From: Burkholderiales bacterium | Lineage (GTDB): Bacteria; Pseudomonadota; Gammaproteobacteria; Burkholderiales; Casimicrobiaceae | NCBI GenBank assembly: GCA_015075645.1 | Contig: JABTUF010000003.1 | Span: 124,001-188,000, forward strand | Direction: 5' to 3' | DNA length: 64,000 nt | Part shown: one piece after another, positions 48,045-56,135 of the stretch | Layout of the letters: each line of letters starts with the position of its first letter | Position numbering within the stretch: position 1 is the stretch's first letter | Made by a program: the position numbers and the translations under genes | Notes under the pieces: model-generated | The model's input: the letters and a program-made list of their open reading frames with translations, nothing else | Database searches by the model: none | Told to the model about the DNA's origin: nothing

Positions 48045-49281
48045 CAGCCCGCTCGCGCACGAGGAGCGACGCGAGCGCGCCGAGCGCCGCCGAGCCGGCG
48101 AGGATCGCGACGCCGCTGTTCCACGCAGCCGCGACGTCGCCCGTCGCGCGGGCGCGGTCGATCGCCCAGCCGACGAGCGGCTGCAGGATCCCGGTGCCGA
48201 GGAAGATGCCCGTGTTGACGACCGACGTCGCGATGCCGGAGTGCTCCGGGCGGTTCGCTTCCTTCGCGACGGTCCACGACAGCGTGAACCCCGGAAGGAT
48301 GAGGCCCATCACGAAGAACCACGCGAGCGTCGCCGGGAGCGGCCACGCCGCGTGCGCGAGCCAGGGCAGCCAGGAGAGCGCGAACGCGAACGTGCACACG
48401 CGCATCACGACGCGGCGGTTGCCGATCCGGTCCGACACGACGCCGATCGCGACGGCGCCCACCGCCACGCCGAGCAGCAGCAGGCTCGCGTGCTCGGCGG
48501 CGACGACGCGCGGGTAGCCGTAGGCGTGCTCGAGCCAGGGCACCGCCCACAATCCCGCGAACGCGAGGTAGCAGCCGCCGATGCCGACGTTGACGACGAA
48601 CGCGGGCCAGGTGGCGCGGTTCGCGAGGACGGTCGCGAGCGCGGCGCGCCAGTCGAGACGCGCGCCCGGCGGGGCGGCCGGCGCGACGGCGGGGAAGCCC
48701 ATCTGGTCCGGGCGGTCGCGCACGCGCCACCAGGTCGCGGCGGCGATGGTGAACGACAGGATCGCGAGCGCCACGAACACGGTGCGCCACGACGCCAGCG
48801 TGACGACCCACGCGAGCGGGGCTCCGGCCACCACCGCGCCCAGGTTGCCGGCGAACATCGTGACGCCGTTCAACGTCGCGAACCGTCGCGCCTCGAACCA
48901 GGTCGCGCTGATCTTGAGGATCGAGATGAACGCGACCGACACGCCCACGCCGACGAGCGTCCGGCCGACGGCGGCGACGTCCCAGGTCGGGGCGAGCGCG
49001 AACGCGAGCGACCCGACGCCGGCGACGATCGACCCGCCGGCGAGGAGCTTCCGCGGCCCCGCGGTGTCGGCCAGCACGCCGACCGGGATCTGCAGCAGCG
49101 TGTAGACGTAGAAGTAGGTGGCAGCGAGCGTGCCGAGCAGCGCCGCCGGGATCGCGAACGCCCGCTGCAGTTCGTCCGCGATCGCCGCCGGCGCCGTGCG
49201 GTGGAAGAACGACAGCACGTAGCCCGCGAGGACGACCGTGAAGACCAGCCTGCGCGTACGGAGGAATGCGTGGGGAGGCAT
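47995..49281 (-). CDS. Major facilitator superfamily transporter
   Basis: A 428-residue, twelve-helix inner-membrane transporter. It opens RRLVFTVVLAGYVLSFFHRTAPAAIADEL; the motif A-like loop is GVLADTAGPRKLLAGGS after helix 2, and a symmetrical VVSDRIGNRRVVMR lies after helix 8, a clear MFS layout similar to anion/sugar-acid porters of the NarK or ACS-like groups. The C-terminal tail is hydrophilic, Ser/Pro/Arg-rich, and covers the last 50 bases of the converging SDR gene. It is divergent from ubiD. A -10-like TAGAAT sits nine bases before its ATG. Substrate unknown. Confidence 0.9.
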   Translation of the reverse strand: MPPHAFLRTRRLVFTVVLAGYVLSFFHRTAPAAIADELQRAFAIPAALLGTLAATYFYVYTLLQIPVGVLADTAGPRKLLAGGSIVAGVGSLAFALAPTWDVAAVGRTLVGVGVSVAFISILKISATWFEARRFATLNGVTMFAGNLGAVVAGAPLAWVVTLASWRTVFVALAILSFTIAAATWWRVRDRPDQMGFPAVAPAAPPGARLDWRAALATVLANRATWPAFVVNVGIGGCYLAFAGLWAVPWLEHAYGYPRVVAAEHASLLLLGVAVGAVAIGVVSDRIGNRRVVMRVCTFAFALSWLPWLAHAAWPLPATLAWFFVMGLILPGFTLSWTVAKEANRPEHSGIATSVVNTGIFLGTGILQPLVGWAIDRARATGDVAAAWNSGVAILAGSAALGALASLLVRERAARSPGSPHRPSGRPPR

Positions 49282-49290
49282 CGGTCGCCC

Positions 49291-49296
49291 ATTCTA
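49291..49296 (-). promoter_or_regulatory. -10-like hexamer TAGAAT before the MFS gene
   Basis: On the minus strand TAGAAT ends nine bases before ATG 49281, predicting a leader of only a few bases. The region around 49307-49329 also holds two copies of GAAGCGCTCCC with a 12-base period. Confidence 0.4.
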
Positions 49297-49412
49297 CGTA
49301 AGCTCCGAAGCGCTCCCCGAAGCGCTCCCTCCGACGGGCGACAGGATGGACGCGCGCCACGCCCGACGGCCGACTTCCTCCGCGCGCTGATCGCCGTGAA
49401 ATCCGACTCGAC

Positions 49413-49418
49413 TAGAAT
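49413..49418 (+). promoter_or_regulatory. -10-like hexamer TAGAAT upstream of ubiD
   Basis: TAGAAT preceded by GAC lies 26 bases upstream of ATG 49445, giving a leader of about 20 bases. No good -35 is seen at the standard spacing. Confidence 0.45.
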
Positions 49419-49444
49419 CGGGTTGGCTGACGACCGGCCACGCC

Positions 49445-50962
49445 ATGTCCTACCGTGATCTCCGTGATTTCGTGGACCAGCTCGAGCGCGACGGCGAACT
49501 CGTGCGCGTGCGCGCGAGCGTCGATCCGCGTCTCGAGATGACCGCGTTCTGCGACCGCGTGCTCCGGCGCGGCGGGCCGGCGATCCTGTTCGAGTCACCC
49601 GCGGGCGAACGACGCGGCCCGTCGGGCGCGACGATCCCGGTGCTCGCCAACCTGTTCGGCACGCCCGGCCGCGTCGCCCGCGCGATGGGCGCGAATCCGG
49701 CGCACTGGCGCGAGGGACTGCGCGAGATCGGCGCGCTCCTCGCGTTGCTGAAGGAGCCGGAGCCGCCGAAGGGCCTGAAGGACGCGTGGCAGAACACCCG
49801 GCCGCTCGTCATGAAGGTGCTCGACATGGCGCCGAAGGAGCGCTCGACCGGGCCTTGCCAGGAGGTCGTGTGGGAAGGCGACGACGTCGATCTCGCGCGA
49901 TTGCCGATCCAGACCTGCTGGCCGGGCGACGCGGGGCCGCTCATCACCTGGGGACTCACGGTGACGCGCGGGCCGCAGAAGGCGCGGCAGAACCTCGGCA
50001 TCTATCGGCAGCAGGTGATCGGGCGCAACCGGGTGATCATGCGCTGGCTCGCCCATCGCGGCGGCGCGCTCGACTTCCGCGACCATGCGCGCGCGCATCC
50101 GGGCACGCCGTTCCCGGTCGCGGTCGCGCTCGGCGCGGATCCGGCGACCTTGCTCGGCGCCGTCACGCCGGTGCCCGATGCGCTGTCCGAGTACCAGTTC
50201 GCGGGACTCCTGCGCGGCGGACGCACCGAGATCGTCCGCTGCGTCACGCATGCGCTGCAGGTCCCCGCCTCCGCCGAGATCGTGCTCGAAGGCTTCCTGC
50301 GTCCCGATCCATCCGACCCGACCGGGTACGAGCACGCGGACGAGGGCCCGTTCGGCGACCACACCGGCTACTACAACGAGGTCGAGCGCTTCCCGGTCCT
50401 CACGATCGAGCGCATGACGCTGCGGCGCGACCCGATCTACCACTCGACCTACACCGGCAAGCCGCCCGACGAGCCCGCGGTGCTCGGCCTCGCGCTGAAC
50501 GAAGTGTTCGTGCCGCTCCTGCGGAAGCAGTTTCCCGAGATCGTCGACTTCCACCTGCCGCCGGAAGGGTGCAGCTACCGGATCGCGGTGGTGTCGATGC
50601 GGAAGCAGTACCCGGGTCACGCGAAGCGGGTGATGTTCGGCGTCTGGAGCTTCCTGCGCCAGTTCATGTACACGAAGATGATCGTCGTGACCGACGACGA
50701 CGTCGACGTGCGCGACTGGAAGGAGGTCGTCTGGGCGCTCACCACGCGCGTCGACCCGGCGCGCGACACGCTGATCGTCGAGTCGACGCCGATCGACTAC
50801 CTCGACTTCGCCTCGCCGGTGTCGGGGCTCGGCAGCAAGATGGGCATCGACGCGACGTCGAAGTGGCCCGGCGAGACCACGCGCGCCTTTGGGCGCCCGA
50901 TCGCGATGGACGCGGCGGTTACCGAGCGCGTCGACGCGATGCTGCGCGACCTCGCGATCTGA
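49445..50962 (+). CDS. ubiD: 4-hydroxy-3-polyprenylbenzoate decarboxylase
   Basis: A 505-residue UbiD-family decarboxylase that uses prenylated FMN to remove the carboxyl group from the ubiquinone precursor. Family landmarks: [88 protein letters not shown] with the catalytic glutamate/arginine region, and [27 protein letters not shown]; the C-terminal [13 protein letters not shown] is characteristic of UbiD proper. Length is normal. The cofactor-making partner ubiX is not in the window. ATG 49445 lies after a -10-like box. Confidence 0.97.
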   Translation: MSYRDLRDFVDQLERDGELVRVRASVDPRLEMTAFCDRVLRRGGPAILFESPAGERRGPSGATIPVLANLFGTPGRVARAMGANPAHWREGLREIGALLALLKEPEPPKGLKDAWQNTRPLVMKVLDMAPKERSTGPCQEVVWEGDDVDLARLPIQTCWPGDAGPLITWGLTVTRGPQKARQNLGIYRQQVIGRNRVIMRWLAHRGGALDFRDHARAHPGTPFPVAVALGADPATLLGAVTPVPDALSEYQFAGLLRGGRTEIVRCVTHALQVPASAEIVLEGFLRPDPSDPTGYEHADEGPFGDHTGYYNEVERFPVLTIERMTLRRDPIYHSTYTGKPPDEPAVLGLALNEVFVPLLRKQFPEIVDFHLPPEGCSYRIAVVSMRKQYPGHAKRVMFGVWSFLRQFMYTKMIVVTDDDVDVRDWKEVVWALTTRVDPARDTLIVESTPIDYLDFASPVSGLGSKMGIDATSKWPGETTRAFGRPIAMDAAVTERVDAMLRDLAI

Positions 50963-50977
50963 TCCGATCAGGCGTCG

Positions 50978-51958
50978 TCAGGCCGGACGCGCCGGCGGGC
51001 GGGCGCCGCTCCCGCGGGCGTCGGCGAGCCGCCGGGTCATCCGCTCGACGGCGGACAGCACCAGCGGCAGCGACTCGACGGCGCGCGGAGGCGTGTGGCG
51101 CAGTGCGATCGGCGCGAGGAACGGATCCTCGACCAACGTCGTCGCGCCGGCTTCCCGCCACTCGCCCTTCGGCACCGACCAGTTGCAGGCCGCGAGCGCG
51201 AGCGCGTCGATGTCGACGGATTCCCCGGCGCGCAAGCGCTCCCAGGACGCCTGCGAGGCCGCGTCCGGCTTCCAGTCGATGCGCGCGGCGACCCGGCCGA
51301 GTTTCTTCACCGCGACCTTCGCGACGAACTGCTCGACGCTGCGGATCGGCACGTGCGCGACCGCCGCGATCCGCCCGGGGATCGGGGCGTGCGCCCGCAT
51401 CCCGCGCTCGCGCGCGTCCGGGTGCGCGGTGACCCAGTGGTTGCCGCCCGACAGGACGTCGTCGGTCGCCCGCAGGAACGAACGGGCGACCACGACCTTG
51501 GTGAGCGCGTTCGCGTCGCCCGACACGCGCCGCGCGCCGCGCAGTGCCGCGAGGCCGTCGCGGGGAGCCGCGCGGAGGTCCGGCACGTAGGTCGGCCATT
51601 CGAGCCAGCCGTGTGTCTTCGGCGGCAGCGCGGCGAGCGCGCGCTCGAGCGCGTCGCGCGAGGGCACGCGCAGGAACTCGTCGGCGTCGAGCGGGAACAC
51701 GAAGTCGGCGCCGGTCGTCGCGAGCGCGTGGCGCACGACCTGGGTCATGATCGCCGGCTGCAGATAGCCGACCGTCTCGTTCCGCAGCAGCACGAGCGGC
51801 AGGCGCTCGCGGCAGAGCGCGTTCACGATGTCGAGCGTCGCGTCGGCCGAACCGTGGTCGACGACGACCAGCCCGTCGAGGACCGTCAGGTTGTGACGCA
51901 CGAACGCCTCGACGACGTCGGACTCGTTGCGCACCATCGACACGCCGACGAACTTCAC
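50978..51958 (-). CDS. Glycosyltransferase family 2, tandem copy 3
   Basis: A 326-residue GT-A type protein: FVGVSMVRNESDVVEAFVRHNLTVLDGLVVVDHGSADAT at the N-terminus, the nucleotide-sugar/metal motif FPLDADEFLRV near residue 95, and a C-terminal half with HVPIRSVEQFVAKVAVKKLGR and DWKPDAASQASW. It closely resembles the next gene upstream (copy 2), which shares the HVPIRS..QFV.KVAVKK.GR and DWKPDAASQA signatures. GTG 51958 overlaps the stop of copy 2. No membrane helix is seen, so it probably works at the cytosolic face on a cell-surface glycan; donor and acceptor are unknown. Confidence 0.85.
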   Translation of the reverse strand: MKFVGVSMVRNESDVVEAFVRHNLTVLDGLVVVDHGSADATLDIVNALCRERLPLVLLRNETVGYLQPAIMTQVVRHALATTGADFVFPLDADEFLRVPSRDALERALAALPPKTHGWLEWPTYVPDLRAAPRDGLAALRGARRVSGDANALTKVVVARSFLRATDDVLSGGNHWVTAHPDARERGMRAHAPIPGRIAAVAHVPIRSVEQFVAKVAVKKLGRVAARIDWKPDAASQASWERLRAGESVDIDALALAACNWSVPKGEWREAGATTLVEDPFLAPIALRHTPPRAVESLPLVLSAVERMTRRLADARGSGARPPARPA

Positions 51959-52974
51959 CGCACCGCCTCTCCCCGCGCGCGCGCGCGTGCGGCGCGCGCC
52001 TCGGCGAGGCGCCGGACGAGCCGCTCGGCGGCCCCGAGCACCAGCGGCAGCGGCTCGGCCGCGCGTGGGGGTGTGTAGCGCAGCACGATCGGCGCGAGGA
52101 ACGGGTCGTCGACGAGCGGCGCTTCCGAGGGCGCGACCCAGTTGCCCCGCTGCACCGACCAGTTGACCGCGTACTCGCGCAGCGCCGCGGCGTCGAGCGC
52201 ACGGTTCGCGACCACCGCCTCGTAGGCCGCCTGCGACGCGGCGTCGGGCTTCCAGTCGTAGTTCGCGGCAAGGCGCCCCATCTTCTTCACCGCGACCTTG
52301 GTGACGAACTGGGCCGCGCTCCGGATCGGCACGTGCGCGATCGCCGCGAACTCGTCGCGGATGCGCGCGTGCGGCTCGGCGTCCTCCGAGGTTCCGCGCG
52401 GCTTGCGCGCGACGAAGTGGTTGCCGTTCGCGAGCGAGGCCTCGGGGCGCGTCATCAGGTAGCGGGACATCAGCGCCTTGTGGAAAACGTGGCGCTCCTT
52501 CGCCATCCGCTTCGAGCCTCGCAGCAGCGCGAGGATGTCCCCGGCGGGCGCGTCGAAATCCGGCACGTAGGTGAGCCAGTGCAGGAGCCCGTTCATGTCC
52601 GGCGGGAACGCCTGCAGCGCCCGGTTGAACGCCGCGCGCGAGCGCATCTTCAGGAACTCGTCGGCGTCGAGCGGCAGCACGAAGTCGGCGTGGGCCTGGC
52701 GGAACACGTCGCGGGCGATGGCGGTCGTCATCCGCTCCTGCAGGTAGCCGGGCGCGGCGCTGCGGATCACGAGGATCGGCAGCTTCTCGCGGGCGAGCTC
52801 GGCGAGGACGTCGAGCGTGCCGTCGGTCGAGCCGTGGTCGACGATCGCCATGCCGTCGAGGAGCGATGCGTTGTGACGCACGAACGCCTCGACGATGTCG
52901 ATTTCGTTGCGCACCAGCGAGACCGACCACACTTTCGGCGCCGGAGGGGCCGGCGGCGGCGCTCCGGGCGTCAT
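51955..52974 (-). CDS. Glycosyltransferase family 2, tandem copy 2
   Basis: A 339-residue member of the same GT family as its two neighbours, with a short Pro/Ala-rich N-terminal tail (MTPGAPPPAPPAPKVW) before VSLVRNEIDIVEAFVRHNASLLDGMAIVDHGSTDGT, the motif LPLDADEFLKM, LTYVPDFDAPAGDI and HVPIRSAAQFVTKVAVKKMGR. It ends in an arginine/alanine-rich tail. ATG 52974 overlaps the stop of copy 1 by four bases and its own stop overlaps copy 3, so the three are a translational unit. Its closest relative in the window is copy 3. Confidence 0.85.
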   Translation of the reverse strand: MTPGAPPPAPPAPKVWSVSLVRNEIDIVEAFVRHNASLLDGMAIVDHGSTDGTLDVLAELAREKLPILVIRSAAPGYLQERMTTAIARDVFRQAHADFVLPLDADEFLKMRSRAAFNRALQAFPPDMNGLLHWLTYVPDFDAPAGDILALLRGSKRMAKERHVFHKALMSRYLMTRPEASLANGNHFVARKPRGTSEDAEPHARIRDEFAAIAHVPIRSAAQFVTKVAVKKMGRLAANYDWKPDAASQAAYEAVVANRALDAAALREYAVNWSVQRGNWVAPSEAPLVDDPFLAPIVLRYTPPRAAEPLPLVLGAAERLVRRLAEARAARARARGEAVR

Positions 52975-53918
52975 AGGCCGCCGGTGGTCGCCGCGACCTC
53001 CGCCGCGACGCGCTCGCCGAATGCCAGCACCCGCGCGAGAGGCGCGGACGGCCGCGACGGCGAGTAGCGCAGGGCAGGATCGACGGGGAAGCGGTCGTCG
53101 ATCCACTCGCCGGTCGCGGCCGCACCACGCTCGCCCGGCGGCAGTCCCCAGCTCGCGGCGATCGACGCGAGTCCATCGCGGCCGGGCGCGCGCCCGGCGA
53201 CGATCGCCTCGAACGCCTCGCGGTAGCGGCCCGCCGCCGCTTCGCCGGGATCGGGGTTGCCGAGGAGCCGCGACAGATGGCCCACCGAGACCTTCGCCGT
53301 GAACTGCTCGGGACTTCGCACCGGGACGTGCGCGATCGACGCGATGGCCGGATCGAGCGCAACGTCGGGCATGGGCGATGCGCCCGCCTGCGGCAGCAGC
53401 GTCCGGTGGCCGCCATCGACGACGCCCGACGGCAGGTCGGCGAACGCGCGGCGCACGATCAGCTTGCGCGGGGGTGCGTCACGCCGGACGAAACGCTTCC
53501 CGCGGTGCAATCGCGCGAGGATGTCGCCGGGCGCGTCGAAATCCGGGATCCAGATGGTTTCGGACACCGAGAGCGGACGCGAAGGGTCCGCGGCGACGGC
53601 CGCCGCCTCGAGCGCGGTCCTCGAAGCCACGAGCAGGAATTCGTCGGCATCGAGGGGCATGCACAGGTCGGCGCCGCGCGCGAGCGCCGCACGCACGAGC
53701 CGCGTGGTCATCTCCGACGGCCGGTACTCGAGCGAGTCGTCGCGCGAAACCTCGAGCGGCAGACCTTCGGCGACGAGCGCGGCCAGGATCGCGGGCGTCG
53801 CGTCGGTCGAGGCATGGTCGACGACGACGAGGGCGTCGAGCGCGCGCAGGTTCGAGCGGATCGACGCCTCGACGACGTCCTCCTCGTCGCGGACGACCGT
53901 CACGCCGACGATGCGCAT
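52971..53918 (-). CDS. Glycosyltransferase family 2, tandem copy 1
   Basis: A 315-residue GT-A protein, the most diverged of three tandem paralogues: MRIVGVTVVRDEEDVVEASIRSNLRALDALVVVDHASTDAT, MPLDADEFLLVASR, IWIPDFDAPGDILARL and AHVPVRSPEQFTAKVSVGHLSRLLG. The KVAVKK segment of the other two is KVSVGH here and the DWKPDAASQA segment is missing. ATG 53918 is preferred; the upstream in-frame ATG 53966 would overlap the YqjK-like gene by 37 bases. It follows that gene by 11 bases in the yqj operon and leads copies 2 and 3. Confidence 0.83.
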   Translation of the reverse strand: MRIVGVTVVRDEEDVVEASIRSNLRALDALVVVDHASTDATPAILAALVAEGLPLEVSRDDSLEYRPSEMTTRLVRAALARGADLCMPLDADEFLLVASRTALEAAAVAADPSRPLSVSETIWIPDFDAPGDILARLHRGKRFVRRDAPPRKLIVRRAFADLPSGVVDGGHRTLLPQAGASPMPDVALDPAIASIAHVPVRSPEQFTAKVSVGHLSRLLGNPDPGEAAAGRYREAFEAIVAGRAPGRDGLASIAASWGLPPGERGAAATGEWIDDRFPVDPALRYSPSRPSAPLARVLAFGERVAAEVAATTGGL

Positions 53919-53929
53919 CGGGAACGGAC

Positions 53930-54199
53930 CTACCGGATGCGCCGCCACGCGGTGAGCGTGCGCCACACGGCGACGCCGACCGCGATCACCCGCAGGGTCT
54001 TGCCCATCCGGCGATAGCCGAGCAACGGAAGCGCGAAGCCGATCGTGCGCAGGACGAACGGGCGCAGCCGGCGCGAATCCGGGCTCGGAGCGATCGCGAC
54101 GCGCACGTCGTGCCAGGCGACCCCGAGCTTCAGGCGCTCGAGGTCGGCGGCCGCCACCAGGCGCTCCCGCCGCTCGTCCAGGTCGGCGGTGCCGTTCAT
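53930..54199 (-). CDS. YqjK-like small membrane-associated protein
   Basis: An 89-residue protein with a basic, helical N-terminal half (DERRERLVAAADLERLKLGVAW) and a C-terminal stretch with one weak hydrophobic helix (KTLRVIAVGVAVWRTLTAW). Length, charge and its place after yqjD and yqjE match the third gene of the E. coli yqjCDEK operon, although sequence resemblance is modest. ATG 54199 overlaps the yqjE stop by four bases. It probably acts at the inner face of the membrane with its two partners, and no enzymatic motif is present. Confidence 0.65.
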   Translation of the reverse strand: MNGTADLDERRERLVAAADLERLKLGVAWHDVRVAIAPSPDSRRLRPFVLRTIGFALPLLGYRRMGKTLRVIAVGVAVWRTLTAWRRIR

Positions 54200-54603
54200 G
54201 GAGCGGGCGGCGTGCCGCCGGCGAGGCGCGCGCGATCCTTGTCGAACTCGGCGATCGTCGCCGCGAACGGCGCGGGCGCGTCGTGCACGACCGAGCGGAT
54301 GCGCGCGAACGCGAGGGCGGCGAGCACCGCGTAGAGGAGCGCGAGCCCGAGAATCGCGGGATAGCGGTAGCTGTCCCAGAAGTACGCGACGACGAGCATC
54401 GAGACGGTGCCGACGGCGAAGGTCGCGAGGATCGCGCCCGCCACCGCGAGCACGATCATCGTCTGCAGGCGCCGCCGCTCGATCGCCAGCTCCACGCCGA
54501 CGAGTTCGAGCCGCGTCCGCGCGAGCCCGAGCGCGCTCGCGAAAAGCCGCGACGCCGCGGGCCGCAGGCCCTCGGCCGCTCGCTCGTGCGCGGGCTCGTC
54601 CAT
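54196..54603 (-). CDS. yqjE: YqjE-like phage holin family membrane protein
   Basis: A 135-residue inner-membrane protein with a short amphipathic start (SRLFASALGLARTRLELVGVELAIERRRL) and two transmembrane helices (MIVLAVAGAILATFAVGTVSMLVVAYF and YPAILGLALLYAVLAALAFARI), the YqjE/putative actinobacterial holin-X pattern. It is the second gene of the operon, 14 bases after yqjD, and overlaps the YqjK-like gene. The name holin is historical; in proteobacteria the operon is a stress-linked membrane module, and no lysis role is implied. Confidence 0.85.
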   Translation of the reverse strand: MDEPAHERAAEGLRPAASRLFASALGLARTRLELVGVELAIERRRLQTMIVLAVAGAILATFAVGTVSMLVVAYFWDSYRYPAILGLALLYAVLAALAFARIRSVVHDAPAPFAATIAEFDKDRARLAGGTPPAP

Positions 54604-54617
54604 CGCCGCCGGTCCGG

Positions 54618-54923
54618 CTAGCGCCGGTTCATCAGCAGGCCGGCGAGGAAGCCGATGGCGGCCGCGGCGCCGATCACTTGCCAGGGATTGTCGTGGACGT
54701 AGTCGTCGGTCATCCGTGCCGCGGCCTTCGCGCGGTCGACGGCGCCGCTCTCGAGCTCCTGGAGACGAAGCTTGGCCGCGAGCAGCTTGGCCTCGACCTG
54801 CGAGCGCAGGTCGCGCGCGCGGTCGCCGGTTTCGCTGGACGCCTTCTTGAGGAGGTCCTCGGCCTCGGACAGGACGGCCGAGAAATCGTCGACGAGCTGG
54901 TCGCGGGAGCGTTCGAACGTCAT
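54618..54923 (-). CDS. yqjD: YqjD/ElaB-type DUF883 membrane-anchored protein
   Basis: A 101-residue C-tail-anchored protein: a helical, charged N-terminal two-thirds (SRDQLVDDFSAVLSEAEDLLKKASSETGDRARDLRSQVEAKL read in pieces) and a C-terminal membrane helix after the conserved DDYVHDNPWQVIGAAAAIGFLAGLLMNRR signature. E. coli YqjD/ElaB bind ribosomes and sit at the inner membrane in stationary phase. ATG 54923 has AGGAGA 13 bases upstream, and a perfect TATAAT lies 51 bases upstream. It is the first gene of a six-gene operon through the three glycosyltransferases. Confidence 0.9.
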   Translation of the reverse strand: MTFERSRDQLVDDFSAVLSEAEDLLKKASSETGDRARDLRSQVEAKLLAAKLRLQELESGAVDRAKAAARMTDDYVHDNPWQVIGAAAAIGFLAGLLMNRR

Positions 54924-54974
54924 GGCGGTTCTCCTGGAGCGCCGGGCCGCGATCGGCCCGGGACGGAATCTGCG

Positions 54975-54980
54975 ATTATA
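54975..54980 (-). promoter_or_regulatory. Perfect -10 box TATAAT of the yqj operon, sigma-S-like
   Basis: On the minus strand TATAAT is preceded by C (CTATAAT), the base favoured at -13 by stationary-phase sigma factor S, and there is no usable -35. It lies 51 bases before the yqjD start. In E. coli the yqj genes are sigma-S dependent, so the same control here is plausible. Confidence 0.5.
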
Positions 54981-55039
54981 GTCGCCGCCGTCCTCCGGCA
55001 TAGAGGATTCCGCGCCCCGCCTGCGTCATACTTCGTCCG

Positions 55040-55519
55040 ATGAAGCCGCCGGTCCTCCCCGCACTCGATCCGGAACAGGTGCCGCGGCAGCGCGGATCCG
55101 GGTATCCGGAGCCGTTCCGCTCGCGGATGGGCGACCGCGCCAAGCGGAGACTCGGCGACGAACTGGGCCTCTCCCGTTTCGGCGTGAACCTGGTCGAACT
55201 CCCGCCCGGCGGCCAGTCGGCGCTGCGCCACTGGCATTCGCTCGAGGACGAATTCGTCTGGATGCTCGAAGGCGAGGTGGTCCTCGTGACCGACGCCGGC
55301 GAGCAGGTGCTGAGGGCGGGACATTGCGCCGGCTACCCGGCGGGACGGCGCGACGCGCACCACTTCGTCAATCGCGGCACGGAGGTCGCGCGCTACCTCG
55401 AAGTCGGCAGCCGGATCGACGGCGACAACGCGTTCTATCCCGACGACGATCTGATGATCGGCGAGGACGAGAACGGCTGGTTCTACGCGCACAAGGACGG
55501 CCGGCGCTACCCGAAGTGA
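55040..55519 (+). CDS. Cupin-domain protein
   Basis: A 159-residue single-cupin protein. Motif 1 is RHWHSLEDEFVWMLEGEVVL, with the metal ligands H-x-H and E, and motif 2 is CAGYPAGRRDAHHFVNRG; both are intact, so a metal site is likely. The C-terminus ends FYAHKDGRRYPK, typical of a widely distributed group of small cupins of unknown substrate. ATG 55040 is divergent from the yqj operon, and a weak -10-like CATACT ends seven bases upstream. It is a stand-alone gene; no role can be deduced beyond small-molecule binding or isomerisation. Confidence 0.85.
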   Translation: MKPPVLPALDPEQVPRQRGSGYPEPFRSRMGDRAKRRLGDELGLSRFGVNLVELPPGGQSALRHWHSLEDEFVWMLEGEVVLVTDAGEQVLRAGHCAGYPAGRRDAHHFVNRGTEVARYLEVGSRIDGDNAFYPDDDLMIGEDENGWFYAHKDGRRYPK

Positions 55520-55612
55520 CCCGGCTCCGGGCCCCTTGACACCGCGCCGGGAGGCCACCATGTTGCGTACCGCGGCCGCGCGGCGTGCCGCAATCGACGA
55601 CGGAGACTTCCG

Positions 55613-56026
55613 ATGACCGATCCGCTCCCCAACGCAGGCACGACGTCCGGCCCGCCGATCACCGCGGCGCTGGTGGCCTACGCGCTCTTCGGCATCGCCG
55701 CGATCACCGGCCTCGTGTCCTCGGGGCTCGTGCACTTCGCGCCGCTCGTCGCGCTGGCCGGCATCATCGGTGTCATCGTCGCGTACGTGAAGCGCGGCGA
55801 GGCGCGCGGCACCTGGGTCGAGTCGCACTTCACCTGGCTGATCGGCACGTTCTGGTGGTCGCTCCTGTGGGATGTCGTGGCGATCGTCGTCGGCGTGCTG
55901 ACGTTCTGGATCCTCGGGCTCGGCATCCTGCTCGCGATCGTCATCCTCGCGGCGACCTCGATCTGGGTCATCTACCGCGTCGTCCGGGGCTATCTCGCGT
56001 TCAAGGACAGCCAGCCGGTGCCCTGA
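55613..56026 (+). CDS. DUF4870-like small membrane protein
   Basis: A 137-residue inner-membrane protein with three or four hydrophobic helices (ITAALVAYALFGIAAITGL, FAPLVALAGIIGVIVAYV, LWDVVAIVVGVLTFWILGLGILLAIVILAATS, the last followed by IWVIYRVVRGYLAF). The Y-ALFGIAAITG start and closing IYR-VRGY-AF pattern fit the DUF4870/TMEM-like family found widely in proteobacteria. ATG 55613 follows GACGGAG. Located between the cupin and dacB genes with its own short leader. Function unknown. Confidence 0.75.
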   Translation: MTDPLPNAGTTSGPPITAALVAYALFGIAAITGLVSSGLVHFAPLVALAGIIGVIVAYVKRGEARGTWVESHFTWLIGTFWWSLLWDVVAIVVGVLTFWILGLGILLAIVILAATSIWVIYRVVRGYLAFKDSQPVP

Positions 56027-56135
56027 TCGAGCGTGAACCGCCCGGGCAGCGCGGCGTGGCCGACGTGAGGCCGGCCGGACGCGCCCGCGGCCGGGGTCGC
56101 GGTGGACATCGAATCGGCGGGGACGTCGGGCGAGT

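Noticed and set aside
54196..54603. Prophage holin
   Set aside because: The gene is flanked by yqjD and a yqjK-like gene and no other phage gene is nearby; the holin label is a family name only.
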